A stretch of 64,000 bases of DNA from Streptomyces sp. WM6378 (lineage in GTDB: Bacteria > Actinomycetota > Actinomycetes > Streptomycetales > Streptomycetaceae): positions 21,512 to 85,511 of the forward strand of contig NZ_LGDD01000268.1 of assembly GCF_001279695.1 (NCBI RefSeq). Reading direction: 5' to 3'. The notes beneath the pieces were generated by a model. It was not told where the DNA came from, did not search any database, and was given only the letters and a program-made list of their open reading frames with translations. Position numbers and translations under genes: made by a program. Within the stretch, counting starts at the first letter, position 1; each line of letters begins with the position of its first letter. Positions 35,430 to 42,996 of the stretch are shown in pieces.

Positions 35430-35891
35430 TCAATGCAGGTCCGGAAGCTCGGCCCGGAGACGCGTGCATACCTCTTCGACTGCTGCCACGCTCGGCACCC
35501 GATTGGCCTGGGACATCGCCAATTGCAGTACCGGCCCGTACGCGTTGTGCTGGATCATGTCGTCTCTGCACGCGGGCTGCACCACAAAGTGAAGGTGGCC
35601 AGGAATCGCGTCAGCGTGAGACCACAGGCAGACGTAGACCTGTTCCGGATTCATAGTGGCGTGCACCGCTGCACTTGTTCGCTGCAACAGGGGGCCAAGT
35701 TCCGTGGATTCGCCATCAGTCAGGTCTGATACATGAACAACGTGCCTTATGGGCATGACCGCCAGCGTGCCGAGGCCTAGTGGGCCCTTCGAGTGCTGGA
35801 CGACCCACTTTGCCGTCCTGAGGAGCGTTCCCCCTGGGATCGGCTCATGCCCCTGGATGAACCTGCATGCTGCGCACTCGGCGTCTGTCAT
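35430..35891 (-). CDS. HIT-family protein
   Basis: 153 aa from ATG 35891 (SD GGGAGGG). A CAAC pair near the N-terminus (ECAACRFIQG) and the C-terminal histidine triad-like PGHLHFVVQP identify a HIT-fold nucleotide-binding protein (galactose-1-phosphate uridylyltransferase/Fhit class). The triad reads H-L-H-F-V-V-Q, lacking the third His, as in GalT/aprataxin-like variants with Gln. So nucleotidyl transfer or a degenerate hydrolase is possible. Substrate unknown. Codon use is less GC-biased than in its neighbours, consistent with an accessory origin. Confidence 0.82.
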   Translation of the reverse strand: MTDAECAACRFIQGHEPIPGGTLLRTAKWVVQHSKGPLGLGTLAVMPIRHVVHVSDLTDGESTELGPLLQRTSAAVHATMNPEQVYVCLWSHADAIPGHLHFVVQPACRDDMIQHNAYGPVLQLAMSQANRVPSVAAVEEVCTRLRAELPDLH

Positions 35892-36013
35892 CTGCCCGCC
35901 CTCCCCAATGCTGTTGGGACCGTGAGCTCCACTGTTGCGGTTGCTGTACTTCCCTGCTGTACAACCGGCCCCCCAAAGGCCGTCAGGAACCAGATCGCGC
36001 AAGATACACAGTC

Positions 36014-36154
36014 ATGGTGGACGATCGCGTCTCAACGAGGCCGCTCCCGATGCCGCTCAGTCCGAGAGCGGCCCATTTCGTCGCCCTGATCCGTGCCGGA
36101 GCCCGCTTCGAGCGCGGCCACCTCGTCGAAGGCTCCGAGAGCCGCGCGGCCTGA
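36014..36154 (+). CDS. Possible 46-aa small protein
   Basis: Begins at ATG 36014 in the HIT-DHFR gap. Product: MVDDRVSTRPLPMPLSPRAA then HFVALIRAGARFERGHLVEG and a short tail. The internal helix and 'RAGARFERGHLVEG' look protein-like, and AT-rich ATACACA upstream could be a -10. It sits alone between a HIT gene (minus) and the DHFR fragment. Tentative. The rest of 35892-36326 shows no other gene. Confidence 0.35.
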   Translation: MVDDRVSTRPLPMPLSPRAAHFVALIRAGARFERGHLVEGSESRAA

Positions 36155-36326
36155 ACGACCGCAATTGATCCACGGGTCATGACTCCTGCCCCCTCAACCC
36201 GGCAGGTCGGCGCGCCGGGCCGATGAGTTTGCCGGTTGCCTGAAGTCTTCCCTGTGACGAGCCCGCCCCGCCTGCGGATCAGGAATCGCCGGATCCCGGT
36301 GTCATGGAGGAGAGACGGAGGCCAGG

Positions 36327-36569
36327 ATGCACAATCCGATTCGGCTGTACATGTCGATGTCAGTCGACGGCTATATCGCCGGCCCGGACGATCGGCCAGG
36401 GCAGGAGCTCGGATGCGGCGGTGGGCGGCTCTTCAACTGGCTCGACGACCGGGAGTCCGACGGTCCGAGCGGCCAGGTCTACCGCGAAGCGCTGGCGACC
36501 GGCGCGGTGATCTCCGGCCATCGGACGCACCTCCGCTACCGGGTGCGTCGACCTGAGGAGGCCGCGTGA
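36327..36569 (+). pseudogene. Truncated dihydrofolate reductase-family (RibD C-terminal domain) gene
   Basis: 80 codons only. The N-terminus is typical of actinobacterial 'dihydrofolate reductase family' proteins (LYMSMSVDGYIAGPDDRPGQELGCGG, LFNWL) and reaches GAVISGHRTH, but the remaining ~100 residues of the family are missing. The last ~15 codons are not family-like. The fragment runs directly into the following gene, overlapping its start by 4 bases, so it looks like a deletion product. A good SD-like region (GGAGG...CCAGG) remains upstream. Confidence 0.75.
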
Positions 36570-36979
36570 AGACGCTCTTCGTCTCCTACCGCGTCACCGA
36601 CCTGGACCGCTCGCTCGGTTTCTACACCGCCTTGGGCTACGTCGAACTCGGCAGGGTCGAGATCGGCGACGGGGCTCGCCTCGTGATCCTCAAGTTCCCC
36701 GACGAACCGGCGGCCTCGCTCGAACTGGTCCACCGCCCCGGCGACGGACCGGTCGACGTGGGCAGCGGTTTCGACCACCTCGCGATCCAGGTGGAAACGC
36801 TCGCCACGACCCTGGAGACGCTGACCGAAGCCGGCCTGGAGCCCGAACCCCTCCAGTACCCGGGCGGCCCGCGCGGCCCGAAGACGTCATGGCTCACGGA
36901 CCCGGACGGGTACCGGATCGAGTTGGTGGAGTGGCCGTCCGGACATCCCGACGGCATCACCGCAGCAGACTTCGCCTGA
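36566..36979 (+). CDS. VOC/glyoxalase-fold protein
   Basis: 137 aa from GTG 36566. Vicinal-oxygen-chelate pattern: TLFVSYRVTDLDRSLGFYTALGYVELGR, ASLELVH, GFDHLAIQVETLATTLETL and SWLTDPDGYRIELVEWP. The conserved metal-type residues (His in FDHLAI, Glu in RIELVEW, Glu in SLELVH) are present, as in lactoylglutathione lyase. Substrate not inferable. It overlaps the truncated DHFR-like frame by 4 bases, so it may have been brought next to its present upstream DNA by the deletion. Confidence 0.85.
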   Translation: MKTLFVSYRVTDLDRSLGFYTALGYVELGRVEIGDGARLVILKFPDEPAASLELVHRPGDGPVDVGSGFDHLAIQVETLATTLETLTEAGLEPEPLQYPGGPRGPKTSWLTDPDGYRIELVEWPSGHPDGITAADFA

Positions 36980-37184
36980 GGCGGCCACGGTCTGTGGAGT
37001 GACCGCCTCACACCCTCGCCGTCCCCCGTGCTCCACCTCGGGTCGGCCCGCTCACCATGGGCTACCTCACCGCCCTGGACCACGTCTTCGAGACAGCCAT
37101 CCCACTGGAGGTGCCCGGCACAGCGCGGCGACCGTTCTGGCGGGTGGGCGAGGCCGCGCCTCGGTGATACGAGGGAGGGATGCC

Positions 37185-37219
37185 GAAGGCCCCCCGCCAA
37201 GATCGGCGAGGGGCCTTCG
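37185..37219 (-). terminator. Hairpin downstream of tRNA-Val
   Basis: GAAGGCCCC..CGCC and GGCG.GGGGCCTTC form a long GC stem ending 10 bases from the tRNA 3' end on the minus strand. It probably terminates the tRNA transcript. Confidence 0.65.
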
Positions 37220-37228
37220 CAAAACTTC

Positions 37229-37303
37229 TGGTGGGCGTGGACGGTTTCGAACCGCCGACATCTGCTTTGTAAGAGCAGCGCTCTACCCCTGAGCTACACA
37301 CCC
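37229..37303 (-). tRNA. tRNA-Val (anticodon TAC)
   Basis: Minus-strand cloverleaf of 75 nt including an encoded CCA. The acceptor stem GGGTGTG/CACGCCC pairs throughout (one G-U), the D-arm TAGCTCAGGGGTAGAGC and T-arm GGTTCGAAACC are canonical, and the anticodon loop CTTACAA gives TAC (37271-37269). A hairpin terminator follows. The rest of the 36980-37470 gap has no other recognisable feature. Confidence 0.96.
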
Positions 37304-37470
37304 GTGGATGAGGGAACAGCGTACATGGCTCACGGGGTGCCGCCGCAAACCCGATCTCGGGGGTGGGGTTGGCACCACCCCCGATTCGGTAGCAGGCTCC
37401 AGCGCGCGAAGGCGGTGCCGGTTCGTACCGTGGCGGCACGGCCGTCGCCACGTAACGGGGGAAGATCACC

Positions 37471-38229
37471 ATGGCATTTCGCTGTCGCACCGCGCTGTTC
37501 GCCGCCGCCGGGGCCGGGGTCCTCTGCTTCGCGCTCTCGGGGTGCGGGAGTTCGGACCCGGGGGACGCGCCCGTCGAGCACAAGGACTTCGCCTTCGGCG
37601 GGAAGGCGCTGACCATCGACGCCGGGAACTCCACCCTCGTCGTTGCGCCCGCCGACGTGAAGGACGTCCAGGTCTCGCGGCAGGTCAACGGGTGGGTCGC
37701 CTTCGGCAACGGGCCCGACGCCAGCTGGGAGCTCAGCAACAGCACGCTTAGTCTCGGCGTGAAGTGCAGCGGGATGATCAAGAATTGCGGTGCCCGGCAC
37801 GAGGTGAAGGTCCCGCGCGGGGTCGCGGTCACCGTGCACAACGACGACGGGCGCGTCGAGGCGAGCGGGTTCGACACCCCGCTGGTCATCGCCTCCGACA
37901 ACGGGCGGATCAGCGTCAAGGACTCCTCCGGGCCGCTGGACCTCACCTCCCGGGACGGGCGCATCGACGGGCAGGGGATCCGGGCCAAGAGCGTGCGGGC
38001 CAGTTCTGACAACGGGCGGGTGGCGCTCACCTTCGCGGTCGTGCCGGACAGCGTGGTGGCCACCAGCAACGACGGCCGGGTCGATCTGGGCGTACCCAAG
38101 AACACGTACAAGGTCGCCGCCCGCGCCGACGACGGTCGCGTCGATGTCACCGTGGGCCGCTCCGATTCCAGTACGCACGTGATCACCGCGCGCAGCGACA
38201 ACGGCCGGGTCGGCGTCCACGACTCCTGA
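37471..38229 (+). CDS. DUF4097-type beta-repeat lipoprotein
   Basis: 252 aa. Lipoprotein signal with lipobox LSGC (Cys about residue 26) puts it on the outer face of the membrane. The body contains seven repeats of the form D/N-D/N-G-R-V/I at 15-20 residue spacing (DDGRVEA, DNGRISV, DGRIDG, DNGRVAL, NDGRVDL, DDGRVDV, DNGRVGV). This predicts a parallel beta-solenoid with one DGR turn per coil. DUF4097/DUF2807-like proteins are adhesin-like or sensing modules; the role here is unknown. Followed by a partial duplicate of its own 3' end (about 38270-38290). Confidence 0.82.
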   Translation: MAFRCRTALFAAAGAGVLCFALSGCGSSDPGDAPVEHKDFAFGGKALTIDAGNSTLVVAPADVKDVQVSRQVNGWVAFGNGPDASWELSNSTLSLGVKCSGMIKNCGARHEVKVPRGVAVTVHNDDGRVEASGFDTPLVIASDNGRISVKDSSGPLDLTSRDGRIDGQGIRAKSVRASSDNGRVALTFAVVPDSVVATSNDGRVDLGVPKNTYKVAARADDGRVDVTVGRSDSSTHVITARSDNGRVGVHDS

Positions 38230-38439
38230 ACGACGACATCCGGGATGCGCCGACCGCCCGCGCGGCACCCGCCTGGTCGGCGTCCACAACAGCCGACCGC
38301 GAGCCGGACGAGCACGTCCGCGCACGACGGCGTGAGAAGCGAGGGAACCGAGGGAGAAGCATGAACTAACCGGGCCGTGTGTTCGTCCTTACCTGGTGGG
38401 AGAATGGACCAGCAGGGCGACACAGCACGGGAGAGGGAT

Positions 38440-39801
38440 GTGACGGCGACACACGCGCGGCCGTACAGCAGAGCGGGTGCCACCGTCCGGGACGTGCTGG
38501 TGCTCATCGCGTTCCCCGTGGTGCTCGGCGCCGCGGTGCTGCCCGGCGCCTTCGCCGGAGGCGGGACGCGCCGTTGGTTCGGCGGGCGCGGCGAGAGCCT
38601 GCGCGCCGATGCCCAGGCGGCCAAGGACGCCGCGGCGGCCGCCTTCTACGAACTCGACACCGCCCAGCGCGACCTGCGGATCTCCATCGAGACGATCACG
38701 GCCGTGGACAGTTCGCCCGGCGCCCGCCGAGCCATCGACGACTTCGCGGCCCTCGGGCGCCGCATCGACGAGGTCTCCAACCAGTACATCAACGCAGTCG
38801 ACGCCCACGACCTGGACCGGGACGACCTCGACGCCTCCGTCGCCTCGCGGGCGCGGGCCGAACTGACCGCCGCCAAGGACGAACTCGTCCGTGTGAAGGG
38901 CGAACTCGACCGCTTCGAGCAGAATCTGCGGCCGCTCCTCGACACCGCCGAGACGCAGCTCGCCCGGCTCGCCCCCGCCGTCGAGCGCGCCCGGCACGCG
39001 CTGCTCGGCGCCAGTACCGCGCTGGATGCCGTACGGGCCTCCGGCCTGCGCGCCGACGAGCTCGCGGCGCGGCTCGCCTCGCTCGGGCCGGAGCTCACCA
39101 AGCTCAACCAGGGTGCCGGTCAGCACGGCGTGCCCGAGACGCTCCAGCGCGCCGACCGGGTGCTGCGCGACGCCGAGGCGGTACGGGCCGAGGCCGAGCA
39201 GCTGCCCGCGAAGGCCGCCGAGATCGACCGCAGGCTCGTTTCTCTGCGGACCCGTGCGCAGGCCCTCACCACCCGGGCCGGCGGGGTCGACCCGGTGCTC
39301 AGCGAGCTGCGCCGCCGCTTCGCCGCCGCCTGCTGGCAGGACCTCCAGCAGGTGCCCGAGCAGGCCGCCGTCTCCGTGCGGCAGGCGGAGGAGAAGCTCA
39401 AGGAGGCGGCCAAGGCGCGCGATGAGCAGCGCTGGGCGGACGCGACGTCCCGTCTCAGTACGGTGCGGGCGCTGCTCAACTCCACGGACGAGGCCGTCTC
39501 CGCCGCCGGCGACCGGCTCCAGCGGCTCAACGCCGTGGCGAAGGACCCGCAGCAGGAGATCCAGCGCACCCGGTTCGCGATCCGCGACGCCCAGCGCCTG
39601 GCGATGTCCGGCCGCAACACCCCCGATCCCCGGCACGCCAGGCCTCTGGACGATTCGGTGGCCCGCCTTGACCGGGCGATCGCCACGCTGGAGGGCAGGC
39701 ACCCGGACTACTGGCACTTCCTGACGGAGACCGAGGCGGTGCGCCGGACCGTGGCGGATGTGGTGTCCCGCATCCGCGAGGAGCTCGGCCACGGAGCGTG
39801 A
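38440..39801 (+). CDS. Membrane-anchored coiled-coil protein
   Basis: 453 aa from GTG 38440 (GGGAG, 6-nt spacer); ATG 38404 has its SD too close. One N-terminal helix (VRDVLVLIAFPVVLGAAVLPGAFAGGG) anchors a ~400-residue helical, charged region rich in heptad-like Ala/Leu/Arg (RADAQAAKDAAAAAFYELDTA, ELTAAKDELVRVKGELDRF, VRQAEEKLKEAAKARDEQR). The pattern predicts long coiled coils on one side of the membrane. No enzymatic motif. Similar proteins in Streptomyces are unnamed; a scaffold or polar-growth role is only a guess. Confidence 0.75.
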   Translation: MTATHARPYSRAGATVRDVLVLIAFPVVLGAAVLPGAFAGGGTRRWFGGRGESLRADAQAAKDAAAAAFYELDTAQRDLRISIETITAVDSSPGARRAIDDFAALGRRIDEVSNQYINAVDAHDLDRDDLDASVASRARAELTAAKDELVRVKGELDRFEQNLRPLLDTAETQLARLAPAVERARHALLGASTALDAVRASGLRADELAARLASLGPELTKLNQGAGQHGVPETLQRADRVLRDAEAVRAEAEQLPAKAAEIDRRLVSLRTRAQALTTRAGGVDPVLSELRRRFAAACWQDLQQVPEQAAVSVRQAEEKLKEAAKARDEQRWADATSRLSTVRALLNSTDEAVSAAGDRLQRLNAVAKDPQQEIQRTRFAIRDAQRLAMSGRNTPDPRHARPLDDSVARLDRAIATLEGRHPDYWHFLTETEAVRRTVADVVSRIREELGHGA

Positions 39802-39935
39802 GCGCTCCGTCGGCGGGGGCGAGATTCGGGTGCGGGCCGGTCGTGGCCGGCCGCTGAGTTGATGCGGGCCATAACCCGGCGGATGCTGGAGTACGTACGC
39901 CCTGCGTGCCCAGCGATAGGGATGAGGAGGGCCCC

Positions 39936-40451
39936 ATGGCCACCCACACGATCTCGCAGCGCCTCAATCACAGCCGGGTCTCGCTCAACGAACATCTGCC
40001 GGTCGACCACCGCCTCAACCGCGTCTACCGCTTCGGCGCCGGCGCCATGGGGGTCGTACTGCTGGTCTTCGGCATCCTCGGACTTGTCCATCAGATCGGG
40101 TTCTTCGACACCGGCGGCGACCGGGTCGTCGGGCTCAACACCAACGGCGCGCTGAGCGTGATCTCCATCGTCGTCGGTCTGCTGCTCCTGTACGGGATGG
40201 TCAAGGGCGGCAACTTCGCCTCGACGCTCAACATCGTGCTCGGCGTCCTGTTCCTGATCAGCGGGTTCGTGAACCTCGCGCTGCTCGACACCTCGCGCAA
40301 CTTCCTGGCCTTCAAGATGCAGAACGTGCTGTTCAGCTTCGTGGTCGGGCTGCTCCTGATGGTGTTCGGGATGTACGGGCGGGTCACCGGCTTCCTGCCG
40401 CACGACAACCCGTACTGGAAGGCGCGCCACGAGCACGCCGGCGACCATTGA
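39936..40451 (+). CDS. DUF4383 membrane protein
   Basis: 171 aa from ATG 39936 (SD AGGAGG). Four transmembrane helices (AMGVVLLVFGILGLV, GALSVISIVVGLLLLYGMV, ASTLNIVLGVLFLISGFVNLALLD, NVLFSFVVGLLLMVFGMYG) and an N-terminal cytoplasmic segment LNRVYRFGAG match DUF4383. The family is actinobacterial, of unknown function, with a pattern of short loops reminiscent of small stress-linked membrane proteins. It ends before an unusual AT-rich operator region. Confidence 0.83.
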   Translation: MATHTISQRLNHSRVSLNEHLPVDHRLNRVYRFGAGAMGVVLLVFGILGLVHQIGFFDTGGDRVVGLNTNGALSVISIVVGLLLLYGMVKGGNFASTLNIVLGVLFLISGFVNLALLDTSRNFLAFKMQNVLFSFVVGLLLMVFGMYGRVTGFLPHDNPYWKARHEHAGDH

Positions 40452-40516
40452 CCTGATTGCGGTGCGGCCCTGCCCGGGATGCCCGAGGCTCCCGGGCGCG
40501 GTCATGTCAGGCGCGC

Positions 40517-40535
40517 GATTAATTGGTAATTAATC
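40517..40535. promoter_or_regulatory. AT-rich palindromic operator of the GntR/FadR regulator
   Basis: GATTAATTGGTAATTAATC: perfect 8-bp arms around GGT, in an otherwise ~70% GC region. It lies 81 bases before the GntR start and 57 before a TTG alternative. FadR-type regulators bind sites with a TGGT half, so autoregulation and control of the adjacent sugar kinase locus are plausible. Confidence 0.7.
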
Positions 40536-40615
40536 AGCACTTGTGGAACTCTTTACTCTGCCAAGGGTAAACGTTGACCATCGTCAAGGTCGGGCCGAGC
40601 GAGGGAGCGCGCCAC

Positions 40616-41302
40616 GTGAGCGAGGCCGCCTACGTCGGGCGCGGGGTCCATCGGACCGCCGTCGAAAGCCTGGCCCGCAAGATCTTCGACGGTACGTACG
40701 ACGAGGGCGACACCCTCGAACTGCCCGCGCTCCTGGCCGAGTTGGGGGTGAGCCAGACCGTGCTGCGCGAGGCCGTCAAGGTGCTCACCGCCAAGGGGCT
40801 GCTCGACGCGCGCCAGAAGCGGGGCACGTTCGTGCGGCCGCGCGCCGACTGGAACCTGCTCGACAGCGACGTCCTGCGCTGGAAGCTGGCCGCGGGGGCG
40901 CCGCACGACTTCTTCGCCGACGTCCTGGAGCTGCGCCGCGCCATCGAGCCGGCCGCCGCCTCCCTCGCCGCCGAGCACCGTACGGAAGAGGATCTGGCTG
41001 CCCTGGCCGGCGCGCTCGACGCCATGCGGGCGGCCGGGAGCGATCCGGTGCTCGCCGTGCGGGCCGACACCTCGTTCCACACCGCGCTCCTGAGCGCCTC
41101 GCACAACCGGTTCTTCATCCAGTTGCGCCGGGTGATCGTGCCCGCGCTCGTGGCGCGGGGCCGCCACGGGCGCGCCGACGGGCACGAGGACCCGGTACCG
41201 GCGCACGCCGCGGTCGTCCGCTCGGTACGGGATGGCGATGTGGACGGCGCATACATGGCCGTGCTCGAACTCCTCGACCTGTCCCTGCGCGACCATCCCT
41301 GA
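40616..41302 (+). CDS. FadR-subfamily GntR transcriptional regulator
   Basis: 228 aa from GTG 40616 (SD GAGGGA, 9-nt spacer); an in-frame TTG at 40574 lacks a good SD. N-terminal winged helix (VESLARKIFDGTYDEGDTLELPALLAELGVSQTVLREAVKVLTAKGLLDARQKRGTFV split over residues 15-70) and the all-helical FCD ligand domain with metal-type residues (RRAIEPAAA, DTSFHTALLSASHN, EDPVPAHAAVV). FCD regulators respond to sugar acids or fatty acids. The downstream remnant of a 2-keto-3-deoxygluconate-type kinase suggests uronate/gluconate control. Confidence 0.87.
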   Translation: MSEAAYVGRGVHRTAVESLARKIFDGTYDEGDTLELPALLAELGVSQTVLREAVKVLTAKGLLDARQKRGTFVRPRADWNLLDSDVLRWKLAAGAPHDFFADVLELRRAIEPAAASLAAEHRTEEDLAALAGALDAMRAAGSDPVLAVRADTSFHTALLSASHNRFFIQLRRVIVPALVARGRHGRADGHEDPVPAHAAVVRSVRDGDVDGAYMAVLELLDLSLRDHP

Positions 41303-41327
41303 TCCCACGAGCCCGAGAGGAACCCCC

Positions 41328-42003
41328 ATGGACTGCGAGGCGGGCCGCGCCTGAGCGTCTTCACCTTCGGCGAGACGGCGATCGCGCTGCGCGGCAGCGG
41401 GCCGCTCCGGCTCGGCGGCTCCATGGGCGTCTCGATCGCCGGGGCCGAGTCCAATGTGGCCATCGGCCTGGCCCGGCTCGGGCACGAGGTGCGCTGGGTG
41501 GGCGCGGTCGGCGACGACGAGGCGGGCGAACTCGTGCTGCGTACGCTGCGGGCCGAGGGCGTCGACGTCTCCGCCGCCTCCCGCGACTCCGGGGCGGCGA
41601 CCGGCCTGGCCCTCTTCGAACCCAGGCTGCCCGAGCTGACCCGGGTGCACCACTACCGGGCTGGCTCGGCAGGCTCCCGCATCACCGCGTGCGCGGTCGC
41701 CGAGGCCTTCTCTGCCGCCCGGCCCAAGGTGCTGCACCTGACCGGGATCACCCCGGCGCTCAGCCGCACCGCCCGCTCGGCCGCGTGCCTCGCGCTCCAA
41801 CTGGCCGCCGAACACTCGATGTTGGTCTGCCTGGACGTCAACTACCGCTCCCAGCTGTGGAGTTCGGGTGAGACTGCGGAGGTGATGCGGGAGTGGGCGC
41901 CGAAGGCGGACGTTCTCATCGCCTCGGACGACGAGCTCGCGCTCTGCCTGAGGGCGCCCCGACCCGGGCGGAACTGGCCCCGCTCGGCGCGGGGATGCGC
42001 TGA
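41328..42003 (+). pseudogene. Decayed PfkB-family (KDG-type) sugar kinase
   Basis: The reading frame from about 41333 gives a clear ribokinase-fold N-terminal part (SVFTFGETAIALRGSGPLRLG, GAESNVAIGLARLGHEVRWVG, VLHLTGITPALS, LVCLDVNYRSQLWSSGE, ADVLIASDDELAL). Two faults are visible. The SD-linked ATG 41328 is in another frame and stops after eight codons. After about 41948 the kinase sequence ends without the GAGD catalytic motif, and a different frame then gives PEGAPTRAELAPLG, which resembles the C-terminal tail of these kinases, ending at TGA 42003. So roughly 100 internal codons appear deleted, plus a 5' frameshift. Beside the GntR regulator that probably controlled it. Confidence 0.8.
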
Positions 42004-42015
42004 GGCGCCTTTGGG

Positions 42016-42059
42016 GCCCCTCCGGGTCGGGCCGCGGCGGTGGCCCGGCCCGGAGGGGC
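42016..42059. terminator. 18-bp GC hairpin after kinase remnant
   Basis: GCCCCTCCGGGTCGGGCC (42016-42033) pairs with 42042-42059 around an 8-nt loop, with one wobble. First of two consecutive strong hairpins. Confidence 0.65.
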
Positions 42060-42062
42060 GCC

Positions 42063-42098
42063 CCTGGGGCCGGAGGCGGACGGGCCTCCGGCCCCAGG
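42063..42098. terminator. 14-bp GC hairpin before FmdB-like gene
   Basis: CCTGGGGCCGGAGG (42063-42076) and CCTCCGGCCCCAGG (42085-42098) form a perfect stem with an 8-nt loop. The -10 of the next gene follows within 10 bases. Confidence 0.65.
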
Positions 42099-42117
42099 TA
42101 CCGCATACGCTGGGGCC

Positions 42118-42330
42118 ATGCCTCGCTATGAATACCGCTGCCGCCCCTGCGACGACACGTTCGAGCTCAGCCGCCCGATGGCCGAGTCCTCCGCCCCGGC
42201 AACCTGCCCGGCGGGCCACGCCGACACGGTGAAGCTGCTCTCCACGGTGGCCGTGGGAGGCTCCGCCAAGTCGGCCGCGGCCCCGTCCGCCGGTGGCGGC
42301 GGGTGCTGCGGGGGCGGCTGCTGCGGCTGA
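42118..42330 (+). CDS. FmdB-family zinc-ribbon protein
   Basis: 70 aa. The putative zinc ribbon YEYRCRPCDDTFE ... ATCPAGH (CxxC and C-x-x-x-H type) is typical of the FmdB regulatory-protein family, followed by a Gly/Ala linker and a C-terminal cysteine cluster GGGGCCGGGCCG. The Cys-rich tail may bind a second metal. TACGCT (42106-42111) ends 6 nt before the ATG without an SD, consistent with a leaderless mRNA. Function unknown. Confidence 0.85.
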   Translation: MPRYEYRCRPCDDTFELSRPMAESSAPATCPAGHADTVKLLSTVAVGGSAKSAAAPSAGGGGCCGGGCCG

Positions 42331-42336
42331 GCCCGG

Positions 42337-42996
42337 CTAGATCTTGCGGGACAGCGTCAGACCGTCCGCGACGGTCAGCATCACGCTGTCCATCCGCTCG
42401 TCCGCCGCGACGTGCTCGTTGAACGCCCGGATCGCGGCGGCCGCCCCCGTCGCCTCCGGGTCCAGCACCCGCCCGTGGAACAGCACGTTGTCCGTGGCGA
42501 TGACCCCGCCGGGCCGGAGCCGCGGCACCAATTCCTCCCAGTACGCGACATAGTTGCCCTTGTCCGCGTCCAGATACGCGAAGTCGATGTGCGGCTCGGC
42601 CGGCATCGCTCGCAGGGTGTCGAGGGCGGGCGCGATCCGCAGTTCGATGCGGTCGGCGACGCCCGCCTTCGCCCAGGCCTCCTTGCCGTACGCCGTCCAC
42701 TCCTCGGAGACGTCGCAGGCGATCAGCTTTCCGTCGGCCGGCAGTGCCTGCGCCATGGCCAGCGCCGAGAACCCGGTGAAGGTGCCCACCTCGACGACAT
42801 GGCGGGCGTTCACCAGACGTACCAGGAAGGCGAGGAGCGGGCCCTGCTCCTCGGCCGACTGCATGCCCGCGAAGTCCGGGAGGCGCTCGTACGTCGTCTT
42901 CACCAGGCCCTGCTGCACCGCGTCGAGCGGCGGGTTGTGGGCCAGCATGTACGCGTACAACTCGTCAGTGATTTTGGTGCTGTTTCCCTTGGTCAT
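42337..42996 (-). CDS. Class I SAM-dependent O-methyltransferase
   Basis: 219 aa from ATG 42996. Motif I is VVEVGTFTGFSALAMAQALP. Further landmarks are the acidic LIACDVSEEW, DFAYLDADKGNYVAYWEEL and LRPGGVIATDNVLFHGRV, the pattern of cation-dependent catechol/caffeoyl-CoA-type O-methyltransferases with Asp metal ligands. Its start overlaps the 3' end of the HAD gene by 32 bases, so it is the last gene of the Ter-associated minus-strand operon. It may modify that pathway's product (inference). Convergent with the FmdB gene. Confidence 0.87.
   Translation of the reverse strand: MTKGNSTKITDELYAYMLAHNPPLDAVQQGLVKTTYERLPDFAGMQSAEEQGPLLAFLVRLVNARHVVEVGTFTGFSALAMAQALPADGKLIACDVSEEWTAYGKEAWAKAGVADRIELRIAPALDTLRAMPAEPHIDFAYLDADKGNYVAYWEELVPRLRPGGVIATDNVLFHGRVLDPEATGAAAAIRAFNEHVAADERMDSVMLTVADGLTLSRKI

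Noticed and set aside
37185..37303. tRNA-associated integration (att) site
   Set aside because: No integrase or repeated 3' tRNA segment is found on either side.
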